A stretch of DNA of 64,000 nt from Siminovitchia thermophila. GTDB taxonomy: Bacteria > Bacillota > Bacilli > Bacillales > Bacillaceae_C. Shown piece by piece: positions 9,948-17,662 of this stretch. Each line of letters starts with the position of its first letter. The stretch's first letter is position 1. Location: NCBI RefSeq assembly GCF_016909185.1, contig NZ_JAFBFH010000009.1, positions 80,839 to 144,838 of the forward strand. Direction: 5' to 3'. The notes below the pieces were generated by a model. That model worked only from the letters and a program-made list of their open reading frames with translations, searched no databases and had not been told where the DNA came from. Position numbers and translations under genes: made by a program.

Positions 9948-10301
9948 TTACAATGCAGATTTTGCTTTGTTTGCCAGTTCAGCAAATGCTTTTTCGTCAG
10001 AAACAGCAAGGTCTGCAAGCATTTTACGGTTTACTTCGATGCCGGCTACTTTCAAGCCATGCATTAAACGGCTGTATGAAAGACCATTCATGCGGGCAGC
10101 GGCATTAATACGTGTAATCCATAGTTTGCGAAAATCGCGCTTTTTGTTTCTGCGGTCACGATACGCATACATATAGGATTTCATGACTTGTTGATTGGCA
10201 ACTTTAAATAATCTATGTTTAGAACCGTAATATCCTTTAGCTAATTTTAATACTTTTTTGCGACGTCTGCGAGTTACTGTTCCGCCTTTTACACGTGGCA
10301 T
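9948..10301 (-). CDS. rplT: Ribosomal protein bL20
   Basis: 117 residues. The start MPRVKGG, the basic N-terminal helix ([20 protein letters not shown]) and the globular C-terminal half with [12 protein letters not shown] are typical of L20, which binds 23S rRNA early in 50S assembly. In Bacillus, L20 also represses its own operon by binding the infC leader. It is the last gene of infC-rpmI-rplT, 34 nt after rpmI, and is followed by a terminator. Confidence 0.98.
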   Translation of the reverse strand: MPRVKGGTVTRRRRKKVLKLAKGYYGSKHRLFKVANQQVMKSYMYAYRDRRNKKRDFRKLWITRINAAARMNGLSYSRLMHGLKVAGIEVNRKMLADLAVSDEKAFAELANKAKSAL

Positions 10302-10335
10302 TTGATTTCCCTCCTATGATGAATTGCTCAATGAA

Positions 10336-10536
10336 TTATTTAATATTGTCAAGAAGGTGACGGATTCTACGGAAGTCACCCTTTGAAACGAGCGCTGATT
10401 TGCGCAATTTGCGTTTTTGTTTTGTAGATTTATTTGCAGCCAAGTGGCTTGTGTATGCATGTGAACGCTTCAATTGGCCTGAAGCTGTTTTCTTAAAGCG
10501 CTTCGCCGCGCCGCGGTGTGTTTTCATTTTTGGCAT
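10336..10536 (-). CDS. rpmI: Ribosomal protein bL35
   Basis: 66 residues, very basic. It begins [20 protein letters not shown], the L35 signature, and is a component of the 50S subunit. It lies 19 nt after infC and 34 nt before rplT in the standard order. A GAGGA-type site precedes the ATG. Confidence 0.98.
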   Translation of the reverse strand: MPKMKTHRGAAKRFKKTASGQLKRSHAYTSHLAANKSTKQKRKLRKSALVSKGDFRRIRHLLDNIK

Positions 10537-10555
10537 GTCAATTTCCTCCTCAAAA

Positions 10556-11071
10556 TTACTTTTCCGTTTTCGGTGCTAACACCAAGAACATGCTTCTGCC
10601 GTCCATTCGCGGTTTTGACTCGACCGTAGCAACATCGTTGCATTCTTCGGCAAATCGGTTCAAAACTTTCTGGCCAATCTCCTTATGGGTAATGGCCCGT
10701 CCCCGGAAGCGAATGGAAGCCTTCACTTTATCTCCTTTTTCAAGAAACTTTCTTCCATTGCGGAGTTTCGTGTTAAAATCATGTTCATCAATTGTGGGAC
10801 TGAGGCGAACTTCCTTCACATTGATCACTTTTTGATTTTTGCGTGCTTCTTTTTCTCTTTTTTGCTGTTCAAAACGATACTTACCATAGTCCATAATTCT
10901 GGCTACAGGCGGTTTCGCATTCGGTGCAACAAGCACGAGATCAAGGTTAGCGCGGGCAGCAATATCAAGCGCTTCATTTCGGGATTTCACTCCGAGCTGA
11001 TTGCCATTTTGATCAATGAGACGAAGTTCACGGGCACGAATGCCCTCATTTACAAACATATCTTTGCTAAT
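10556..11071 (-). CDS. infC: Translation initiation factor IF-3 (AUU start)
   Basis: 171 residues if translation starts at ATT (11071-11069), 9 nt after GGAGG. The next in-frame ATG (11059) gives a product four residues shorter and lies too far from that site. The N-terminus would read [15 protein letters not shown], matching the Geobacillus-type IF-3. N-domain (about 10-75), linker helix and C-domain are complete, with [20 protein letters not shown] and the C-terminal [11 protein letters not shown]-3 discriminates against non-canonical starts, so the rare AUU codon is a known autoregulatory device. The operon leader adds L20-dependent control. Confidence 0.96.
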   Translation of the reverse strand: MSKDMFVNEGIRARELRLIDQNGNQLGVKSRNEALDIAARANLDLVLVAPNAKPPVARIMDYGKYRFEQQKREKEARKNQKVINVKEVRLSPTIDEHDFNTKLRNGRKFLEKGDKVKASIRFRGRAITHKEIGQKVLNRFAEECNDVATVESKPRMDGRSMFLVLAPKTEK

Positions 11072-11335
11072 AGTTAGCCACCTCCAAGTTTTTTTAAGAA
11101 TACTTTGTTTGGTAAAATGGGCTGTTCGATCGTTCCTTCACTTGCTTGTTCGCCTATTTTAAAAACATCCAAAACAAAAAAGCACGGGTATGCAGAGGAC
11201 CCGCGCTATTATCACTTATCATGTAAAATGTGAAAAATAGATTATGAATTCGTAACCTGTCAACAGCCAAATTGCGTCAATCAGGCGAGAAGCGGGCAGC
11301 TCCTTCTTACACAAACGAGTATTCGATTCACCTTA
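11072..11335 (-). promoter_or_regulatory. L20-type leader with attenuator upstream of infC
   Basis: About 260 nt of leader between the promoter and the AUU start. It contains a strong intrinsic terminator, GCGCGGGT...ACCCGTGC with a T tract, at about 11176-11214. In Bacillus the infC operon is controlled by L20 binding the leader and favouring such a terminator; the position and hairpin fit. I did not fold the alternative antiterminator. Confidence 0.75.
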
Positions 11336-11338
11336 GTA

Positions 11339-11367
11339 AATTTACCATATACAAGAAGTTTTGTCAA
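11339..11367 (-). promoter_or_regulatory. Sigma-A promoter of infC-rpmI-rplT
   Basis: Reverse strand TTGACA (11367-11362), 17 nt, TAAATT (11344-11339). Confidence 0.7.
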
Positions 11368-11371
11368 ATGA

Positions 11372-11725
11372 CATTTGTTATAAATAATAATTGTCCATGT
11401 TAAAAATTATGCCATTCCAAATGGCACTTCATATCGCTTGATATAGTGACGACTGCTTTTTGTCTTTTACAATCCTTGTTTTCGATTTTCCCTATGGGAG
11501 AGCCTGGATGGAAATTGTAACCATGATTTATCGGCCAAGTGCGTAGCTTGTCGCATTCTATGTGAGTGCGTGTATTGAAATCAGTTGACCATCCAACTAT
11601 TGTCTCCATTCCGTCAGTCGCACTCTACCTAGAGGAGTGTTTTCACAATTTAGTATGCATTGTAACAGAATATAAGAGATTAAAACCGAATACATACCTC
11701 TAACTTTTTTAGAGGGGTCAAATGC
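11372..11725. other. Unassigned AT-rich spacer at the left edge of the island
   Basis: A 69-codon reverse frame (11400-11609) has no ribosome site and no recognisable domain. Nothing else was found. This is where the conserved infC neighbourhood gives way to accessory DNA. Confidence 0.4.
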
Positions 11726-11902
11726 TTATTTGCTTTCAGATGATTTCGTTAAACAGTTCCAACTTTTAGTGGTTTTTCCAGCACCATTAGGGCCTAAAAG
11801 TCCAAATATTTCTCCTTTTTTTACTTTAAAAGATACATTATCAATAATTATTTTTGAATTCATTTTTTTATGCAGGTTTTTAATTTTTAAGACCTCATTC
11901 AT
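11726..11902 (-). pseudogene. N-terminal stub of an ABC-transporter ATPase
   Basis: 58 codons from the ATG at 11902. The frame shows the normal start of an ABC ATPase including Walker A ([12 protein letters not shown]). It then departs from the family five residues later and stops at 11726. Signature motif, Walker B and H-loop are missing. It is in the same direction as, and downstream of, the ABC operon, so it may be the remnant of a second transporter that has been deleted. Confidence 0.8.
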
Positions 11903-11990
11903 TATTATCCCCCTTATTCAGATTAATAAGGACAGTCATGCCTTCTTGAATAGAACCTCCTTTTCACTTGTCGTCATTTTTAAACATTTA

Positions 11991-12794
11991 TTAAAGCACC
12001 TCTCGCTTTCTCCACAAGAAAATGCCAATCAGCCCACAAAAAACAACAATCAGCATATTACTAAGAAAAGCCGTAATAAAGGCTGTCTGATCTGCTGGCA
12101 AAGACATTGTACTGACATAAAAGAATGGAGCAAACATTCTCGGCATAGTCGTATACACATATGCGATGCTAGTCCCTATACCGAATAGAACAAAACTGAT
12201 GTACAAATAAGTTTTATTCAACGGGAAAAGTAAGATTATTTGCAGCATCATAAATAAGGCATATAATCCACTAATAAATATCACACTTATCCGAAATAAC
12301 ATCGTTTTGACAGAAAGAGAAGCATTCACCCAATACGGGTAAAACTGCAAACTGTACGTGCTGAAATTCCAATTGTTTTCAAATAACAAACAACCAATCA
12401 ACAGATGTAGAAAAACGAATAAGAGAAAAAGAAGAACACTTAAGATACTTTGCATCATACACGTAATTCCCCATATAATGACTCGTTTTTGCAATCGCGG
12501 CAACACGTAGTTAAACAACTGATCAACAATGGTTGATGAAAGTAAGGAGAAATAAAGAAAAATGAACATGAAAAGTAGCCATGATAAGATAAATGTAAAT
12601 AATGTCGGACTTTGCCAACCACCAACCGTAAACATCAAAAAGTCTAATGCGTTTCCTTCTAGTTCATAGATTAAGAAATATTGACGCAACCGCAACCCTT
12701 GTAAGAAAGCAAGAATAATGAAAAAAAGCAACAGTATGATACTTGTTTTTTTCGTAAATATCGACCTTAATTGCAGGAATACGAGTGCTTTCAT
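11991..12794 (-). CDS. ABC-2 type permease subunit (third membrane protein of the operon)
   Basis: 267 residues with about six membrane helices: one near residues 15-37, the next ones at about 60-85, 100-130, 150-180 and 185-205, and a last one near 230-260. The large basic N-terminus (FLQLRSIFTKKTSII) and overall layout resemble permeases of peptide/antibiotic exporters such as the BcrB or LanE/LanG types, without close identity I can claim. It overlaps the preceding permease gene by 4 nt, so translation is coupled. Substrate is unknown; export of, or immunity to, a peptide is a plausible inference from the ATPase type and the ComA-type site upstream of the operon. Confidence 0.75.
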   Translation of the reverse strand: MKALVFLQLRSIFTKKTSIILLLFFIILAFLQGLRLRQYFLIYELEGNALDFLMFTVGGWQSPTLFTFILSWLLFMFIFLYFSLLSSTIVDQLFNYVLPRLQKRVIIWGITCMMQSILSVLLFLLFVFLHLLIGCLLFENNWNFSTYSLQFYPYWVNASLSVKTMLFRISVIFISGLYALFMMLQIILLFPLNKTYLYISFVLFGIGTSIAYVYTTMPRMFAPFFYVSTMSLPADQTAFITAFLSNMLIVVFCGLIGIFLWRKREVL

Positions 12795-13621
12795 TTACTG
12801 GTCCTCACTTTATTTATGTCACTGGATCGTATTTTCCACATCATTAGTCCAAAAGAAAAAATAATCCCGATGATCAAATACGCACTGGAAAATGCGTTTG
12901 TAAAGTAAGGGACCGAGATCCCAAATGGGGCATAGTTTGCATGCATACCGACAACATATTGTGTAAAAGGTAACCAAAGTAAAAAAGGACTGCCGAGTAC
13001 ATAAAAAATATTATGTATAAAGCCGAGCAAAATGATTACAGCCACCGCAATACCAGCCCCTCTTGTATAAACAGAGATAACAAGCGTCAGCATTCCGATA
13101 AAAGTTAGACCAAGTATAAACGTTGTTAGGATCATGACATATGTCATGATGGAACTAGCACGTTGGTCTGCTAAAAAGAGATAATGGTATGTTTCTCCGG
13201 AAAAAGGAATACGGAAAACAGCCACTACAAAGAGTGCGGTAATGACAACTAAACATGTAAAGATAATGGCCATCAAAAAAACAATGGCGCATTTCGTGAT
13301 AAGATAATGAAAACGACTTTCCAATCTGGAAAGTATAAGATATATAAAGCCATCATCAAAATCGGCTGTGATTAAATCTGCAATCAACACAGCAAACAAA
13401 ACGGGAAATATAAAAAACATCACAAATTGTGCTGAATTAAAAAGGCCGACTATATAATCCTGTACGGTTAGGACTGCCCCTTCTGGGATTAAATCCAATA
13501 ATTCTAAAAGAGTATAGACATTTTTCTTATTAAAAATAGCATTTAATATGAGTATACCTGTGACAACGGCTAGTCGTTTCCAACAATGCCTCAAATATTT
13601 GGCGATTTCAAAAGGCATCAT
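12791..13621 (-). CDS. ABC-2 type permease subunit (second membrane protein of the operon)
   Basis: 276 residues, about six membrane helices, with the DFDDGFIYLILSRLESR region typical of ABC-2 permeases: the loop after helix 2 that contacts the ATPase. The ATG at 13621 overlaps the stop of the ATPase gene, and its own 3' end overlaps the next permease. The three genes therefore form a tightly coupled cassette. It is a membrane protein and works with the ATPase encoded at 13618-14472. The transported compound is not known. Confidence 0.78.
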   Translation of the reverse strand: MMPFEIAKYLRHCWKRLAVVTGILILNAIFNKKNVYTLLELLDLIPEGAVLTVQDYIVGLFNSAQFVMFFIFPVLFAVLIADLITADFDDGFIYLILSRLESRFHYLITKCAIVFLMAIIFTCLVVITALFVVAVFRIPFSGETYHYLFLADQRASSIMTYVMILTTFILGLTFIGMLTLVISVYTRGAGIAVAVIILLGFIHNIFYVLGSPFLLWLPFTQYVVGMHANYAPFGISVPYFTNAFSSAYLIIGIIFSFGLMMWKIRSSDINKVRTSK

Positions 13622-14472
13622 GATGATTTTTTATCCTTTAATAGTTGATAGTCTAATTGCAAATCATCAAAAAATGAATGGAGCTCTTTTTCTGTTTCAA
13701 AAGGTATACGAATCACCGGGTTTCCGTCCAGTCTTTCACCAATACGGGCATTTGTTTTTATTTGTAGCACTTTCTCTACATCTTCTAATTTTTTTAGCAT
13801 TACTGTGTAATAACGCATGTTTTCTTGTAATACAACGGTCTGATTTTCGATCTTAAAGACACGATCACAATAATTTTGGATATCCTCCATACTATGAGAG
13901 ACAAATAAAAAGCTTGTACCTCTTTTTTTACACTCGTCAATAATGTTTCCGAATAACGATATTCCTTCTTTATCTAACGCGTTAGTCGGCTCATCAAATA
14001 AAATAATTTCTGGTCGCTCCATAATTGCTTGCGCTATCCCCAAGCGCTGTTTCATCCCTAATGAGTAAGCTTTCACTTTCTTTTTATTATTTGGATCAAG
14101 GCCCACTTGTTTTAGCGCATGATAAATATCTTCCTTATCAATTTGATTCCTAATTTTTGATAAATAATAAAGGTTGTCAAAACCGGTTACATTTTCTAAA
14201 AATGTCGGTGATTCAATAAGCACCCCTATCCCGCCAGGTAAATTCCCTACTAATCCTGGTTGGATAGATTTGCCGTTTATAAGGATCTCTCCCTTTGAAG
14301 GGTAACTTAAGCCTGCTGCAAGTCGAAGGATAGTTGTTTTTCCAGATCCATTCGCGCCTATAATACCGACAACTTCTCCAGCACGCACTTCAAATGTGAC
14401 ATTTTGTAGAATCGTTTGTTCGCCTATGCTTTTATCGACGCGATGAAATACAATTCTATTCTCTTCTGTCAT
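13618..14472 (-). CDS. ABC transporter ATP-binding protein (BcrA/LanF-like)
   Basis: 284 residues. Walker A GANGSGKTT (about 37-45), Q-loop region, signature YSLGMKQRLGIAQ, Walker B IILFDEPTNALD and the switch histidine (FVSHSMED) are all present, so the enzyme should be active. The YSLGMKQRLGIA signature is characteristic of ATPases of bacitracin/lantibiotic-resistance exporters. An AAGGAG site lies 9 nt before the ATG. It is the second gene of the operon, separated from the first permease by an insertion-like hairpin element (14473-14645). It likely energises the membrane subunits on both sides of it. Confidence 0.88.
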   Translation of the reverse strand: MTEENRIVFHRVDKSIGEQTILQNVTFEVRAGEVVGIIGANGSGKTTILRLAAGLSYPSKGEILINGKSIQPGLVGNLPGGIGVLIESPTFLENVTGFDNLYYLSKIRNQIDKEDIYHALKQVGLDPNNKKKVKAYSLGMKQRLGIAQAIMERPEIILFDEPTNALDKEGISLFGNIIDECKKRGTSFLFVSHSMEDIQNYCDRVFKIENQTVVLQENMRYYTVMLKKLEDVEKVLQIKTNARIGERLDGNPVIRIPFETEKELHSFFDDLQLDYQLLKDKKSS

Positions 14473-14645
14473 TCATATCTTCTCCTTTTATCCCGCATGT
14501 AAGATGCCGTAAGACTCCCACTTCAGGACATGAGTTAATACAAAAGGTTCTAAGTGGGAGAAAACGACACCTAAATGCCCGATTGGTTCAACTAACATTC
14601 AGTAGGAGATGGAAGAAAACGCCTACTGAATGAAGTTTCACTTTA
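14473..14645 (-). mobile_element. Candidate non-autonomous IS200/IS605-like element (two subterminal palindromes)
   Basis: The intergenic gap holds two hairpins. The first is an 11-bp perfect stem CATTCAGTAGG / CCTACTGAATG (14598-14634). The second is a 9-bp stem CTCCCACTT / AAGTGGGAG (14515-14563). Both have long single-stranded loops and there is no open reading frame. Such paired subterminal palindromes without terminal inverted repeats or target duplication are the layout of IS200/IS605 ends and their transposase-less derivatives. Family membership is inferred; no transposase is present. An alternative is a pair of mRNA-processing hairpins. Confidence 0.4.
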
Positions 14646-15470
14646 TCATAACAAAAGCTTTTCTCTTTGAAATTTCCATTCAAACAGCCAAATGACGAAT
14701 AGATAATTCAGCCCTCCCAGCGCGATCCAATATAAAGGTATAACAGCCCAGTAAAATGTGCTTGTGATATAATCTCCAGCCATAGCCATTGGAGCAAAAT
14801 CATAAAAAAAAGCTCCTAATTTTCCATCAAGGAAAAGCGGAAATGACATGAAAATTTCTGATAGTCCGATGAAACAAACATACGGAAGCATGATCGAAAC
14901 ATAAAGGTTCTGAAAAATAATGCCAATGATTATCGTCAAACAGCTATAGAAAAAAGCCATAAGCGCACTATTAAGGATAATGAGCAAACAATATATCCAT
15001 GGATTATGTACCAATAAATCCGTTGCATAATTAATGTTATCAACACTCGGCTTCGTTAATGGAAAAATCAATAGCAAGCTGATAAACAGGAGCAATTGGC
15101 AAAAAAAGAGAAATAAAAAACTGCTGAAACCAATCGATAGCACTTTACTGCGAATATACTGCCGCAGACTTGTCCTCATCAAACTATAAGATAATAGACT
15201 GGAGCGCCTTTCTTTGATAAAAAAATCTCCTGTTGCTAATGTGACCAGCAAAGGCAGGAAAACCATTAAAACACCAGACCCTCCACCTTGAATCATAACA
15301 AAGTATTCAAAAGCGGACGTCTGTGTAAAATAAGGATTCCCAACGGGTTCTTCACTGCGAATGAACAAAATATTGCCCGCAGCAATTAGAAGATAGAAAA
15401 AGAACGCCATCCACGTAAACTTTTTCTTTATCAAACTTTTTAAACAATCTTGTATAAATCTATAAATCAT
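14646..15470 (-). CDS. ABC-2 type permease-like membrane protein (first gene of the ComA-box operon)
   Basis: 274 residues from the ATG at 15470, which is 7 nt after AAGGAG; an ATG two codons upstream is too close to that site. Six membrane helices are visible, with the FFIKERRSSLLSYSLMRTSL loop expected of ABC-2 permeases. It is the first protein gene downstream of the ComA-type promoter at 15860-15915, after a leader of about 390 nt. It shares the orientation of the ATPase and two further permeases. The product probably belongs to the same exporter, although three permeases for one ATPase is unusual and a second exporter may be represented. Confidence 0.72.
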   Translation of the reverse strand: MIYRFIQDCLKSLIKKKFTWMAFFFYLLIAAGNILFIRSEEPVGNPYFTQTSAFEYFVMIQGGGSGVLMVFLPLLVTLATGDFFIKERRSSLLSYSLMRTSLRQYIRSKVLSIGFSSFLFLFFCQLLLFISLLLIFPLTKPSVDNINYATDLLVHNPWIYCLLIILNSALMAFFYSCLTIIIGIIFQNLYVSIMLPYVCFIGLSEIFMSFPLFLDGKLGAFFYDFAPMAMAGDYITSTFYWAVIPLYWIALGGLNYLFVIWLFEWKFQREKLLL

Positions 15471-15732
15471 GTGCATTCTCCTTAATGCAGTTGTTTAATG
15501 GGTAAAAGGGAGTGACTAATCTCCGGCCTTCACAATAGTACGTTAAGGTCGAAACAGGGCAGCTCATTTAAACTTGATGACGCGAAGTTCTCATTTATGT
15601 TAACTAGATTTCCTTCTTATGCCATCCTCTGCTTCACGGTTCTGCAGGTCCGGTGATATTTTCCTAAGATTCAGTCACTTTTAAAAAGTGAACTCCTTTG
15701 GATTTGACACTTAAATTAGGGTCCAGTTCCAC

Positions 15733-15813
15733 TTAGTCTATAACATCGAATATACCGCCTAAAAGGTACTGAAAGAATCCCGTCTCTTTCAAAAACCCTC
15801 CATTCCTATTCAT
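15733..15813 (-). CDS. Possible 26-residue amphipathic peptide in the leader of the ABC operon
   Basis: A short frame in the leader of the ComA-type promoter. The ATG at 15813 is preceded by AGAGAG at 7 nt. The product would begin MNRNGG and end FFQYLLGGIFDVID, a hydrophobic and amphipathic tail. An alternative TTG eight codons in (18 residues) follows a GGAGGG closely. No known family is recognised. Being the first frame in a pheromone-type transcript ahead of an exporter, it could be a secreted peptide. Equally it could be a leader peptide or a chance frame. Confidence 0.3.
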   Translation of the reverse strand: MNRNGGFLKETGFFQYLLGGIFDVID

Positions 15814-15859
15814 AAGGGAACTCTCTTTTTCGACAAATACAGATTGAATCTTGCTTATG

Positions 15860-15915
15860 ATTATTGCATACTTCCTCTCTAATGACACCGTAAAATAACC
15901 TGCGGTTTGCCGCAA
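15860..15915 (-). promoter_or_regulatory. ComA-type tripartite operator and promoter of the ABC operon
   Basis: Reverse strand TTGCGG-CAAA-CCGCAG-N6-TTACGG (15915 to 15888), 22 nt, then AATAAT (15865-15860) as -10. It matches the ComA recognition element of two inverted half-sites plus a third half-site next to -35. It points toward the transporter operon ending at 11991. Confidence 0.78.
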
Positions 15916-16872
15916 TCGTTCTTGATGTAAATGAAGTAGTAATTGGTGTATTCCAATTTACTAAGGAATTGATAAAAAATATGATAGATTTAAATGTTGA
16001 GTTATGATCCTAATGCTGTCCATCGCAAAAAAGCAAGCTTATGTGTTGGAGTAGTTTATCGATAATGAACATAATTAATGTGGATAATTGAGAATAATTA
16101 ACGTAATCTAGCACTGTTATAATAGGGCTTTCCTTTGTAACCAGAACAACAGCAATTATAGTACCAACGAAACTACAAAGTATGCCATGTACTTCATGCT
16201 GATCACATTAATCATTCCCCTCTATGAACGCACTCATCAAGAGGCTTTTACTTTTTTGATGTAAGGCGAATAGCGCATATATACAGTGGAATACTTTTAA
16301 GCTAACCCTAGTGCACTCGTATAATTGACTGGTTGATAACTAAATCTTCACGATCTGATTGGTAAAAAACAAGCATTGATACCGATAATTATCCATAGTA
16401 TTGTGCCCTTGTGTTTTTTCAATAGCGGCACCTACTTGGTTCTATTTGCACGCTTTTACTGTTTTATCGTAAGTACTGAACTTAGTTTATCAGCAAATAT
16501 ATTTACCTTTGCCAGGCATCGCCTGCATCACAACAGCCGGAGGATGTTTTTTGTGATTTAACAGTCTCATTCCATTCGATCCTATGATCATATGGCCCTT
16601 TGTAACTGCTTTGCATCATGATTAGGTAATTATACTACCATTGAGCTTCTGGAAGTTTTTATACTGTTTTAGCTTTTCAACTTTCTAAAGCTTTTTTTTA
16701 TGTATTTTTCCAAAGTGTTGATCAGGAATATATTGAAAACTTTGTACTTGAATTATCGTTTTCTAAACTAAAATTCACACATTAGCCGTCATCCATGTCC
16801 GCGTCACTTTGACCATTTCAGTTAACCTCTCTACTCCTTAATGATCCACTAAAGCTGTAGGCCTCCTCCCTA
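15916..16872. other. Spacer downstream of comA without a recognised gene
   Basis: About 950 nt transcribed from the ComA-type promoter at 16873-16928 if that is active. Short reverse frames occur: a 13-codon frame at 16816-16775 beginning MVKVTR behind AGAGG, and a 24-codon frame near 16404 starting TTG with KKHKGTILWIIIGINACFLP. A 55-codon frame around 16180-16010 has no start. None is recognisable. This may be decayed DNA or may encode a regulatory RNA or peptide. Confidence 0.4.
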
Positions 16873-16928
16873 ATTTTCACATAGCTTTCAGGAATTTTCA
16901 CCGTAAATCATGTTGCGGTTTTCCGCAA
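16873..16928 (-). promoter_or_regulatory. ComA-type tripartite operator and promoter downstream of comA
   Basis: Perfect palindrome TTGCGG-TTTT-CCGCAA at 16913-16928. Read leftward it is followed by N6-TTACGG (16906-16901), 22 nt, and GAAAAT (16878-16873). It has identical spacing to the sites at 15888 and 21343. It lies 66 nt past the comA stop codon and would transcribe away from comA. Confidence 0.78.
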
Positions 16929-16993
16929 AGTATTTCGGTAGTATCAAAAAAAAGACACTTGGATTAGTCCCGTACCCTACAACCTCCCTGCGT

Positions 16994-17662
16994 CTATTTT
17001 TTCACAGAGAATAGTGATAATAGTCCAAGTTCTTCTGCTTTTAACAGCGCTTCTGTTCTTGAGCCAACGCCAAGTTTTGAAAAAATCTTGGTTAAGTGGT
17101 ATTCAACACTTCTTTGACTCATAGACAGTTCTAGGGCAATCGCTCTGTTCGTATGGCCTTTAGATATACCTTCTAAAATTTGTTGTTCTTTTCTGGATAA
17201 GCTGATACTTCCCAAATGTTGTTTTCCTTTATTGACTGATGGAGCCGCTTCCACTCTTTTTAATTGTTTTAATAATTGGATAGGAATGACTGCCTCATCC
17301 CTCAAGGAACATCTAATGGCGGTCAATAATTGTTCCCGTGTGGAGGTTTTGCTGATAAATCCCGATGCGCCTGCATCCGTAAGCAAATTAAAATGGGAGA
17401 TGACGTCATATCCTGTGTAAATAAGAATATTTGCATCCGGATCGAATTCCAGAATCATTTTTGTCAATTCAATTCCGTTCATCTTCGGCATATATAAGTC
17501 GATCAGGTACACATCATATGTTTCTTTTTTCAATACTTCCGTAATTTTATCACTTTCTGTTAACACTTCAGCCTCCATGTCTTGTTCTGACTCAATAATG
17601 GCCCTGGTTCCTTCTCCCATGGCAGGGTGGTCATCCACAATTAACACTTTGATCAATCTCAT
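16994..17662 (-). CDS. comA: Response regulator ComA
   Basis: 222 residues, NarL/LuxR-type. The receiver domain (1-120) has the acidic pair at 10-11, the phosphorylatable aspartate D55 (YLIDLYMP) and the conserved lysine in GFISKTSTREQL. The C-terminal LuxR helix-turn-helix (about 155-215) reads SRKEQQILEGISKGHTN and MSQRSVEYHLTKIFSKLGV. It should be phosphorylated by ComP and bind TTGCGG/CCGCAA half-sites, four clusters of which lie within 6 kb. The ATG follows AGGGGG and overlaps the 3' end of comP by 32 nt, so synthesis is coupled. It is the last gene of comQXPA. Confidence 0.95.
   Translation of the reverse strand: MRLIKVLIVDDHPAMGEGTRAIIESEQDMEAEVLTESDKITEVLKKETYDVYLIDLYMPKMNGIELTKMILEFDPDANILIYTGYDVISHFNLLTDAGASGFISKTSTREQLLTAIRCSLRDEAVIPIQLLKQLKRVEAAPSVNKGKQHLGSISLSRKEQQILEGISKGHTNRAIALELSMSQRSVEYHLTKIFSKLGVGSRTEALLKAEELGLLSLFSVKK

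Noticed and set aside
11400..11609. 69-codon reverse frame at the island edge
   Set aside because: No ribosome site, no family; left as spacer.
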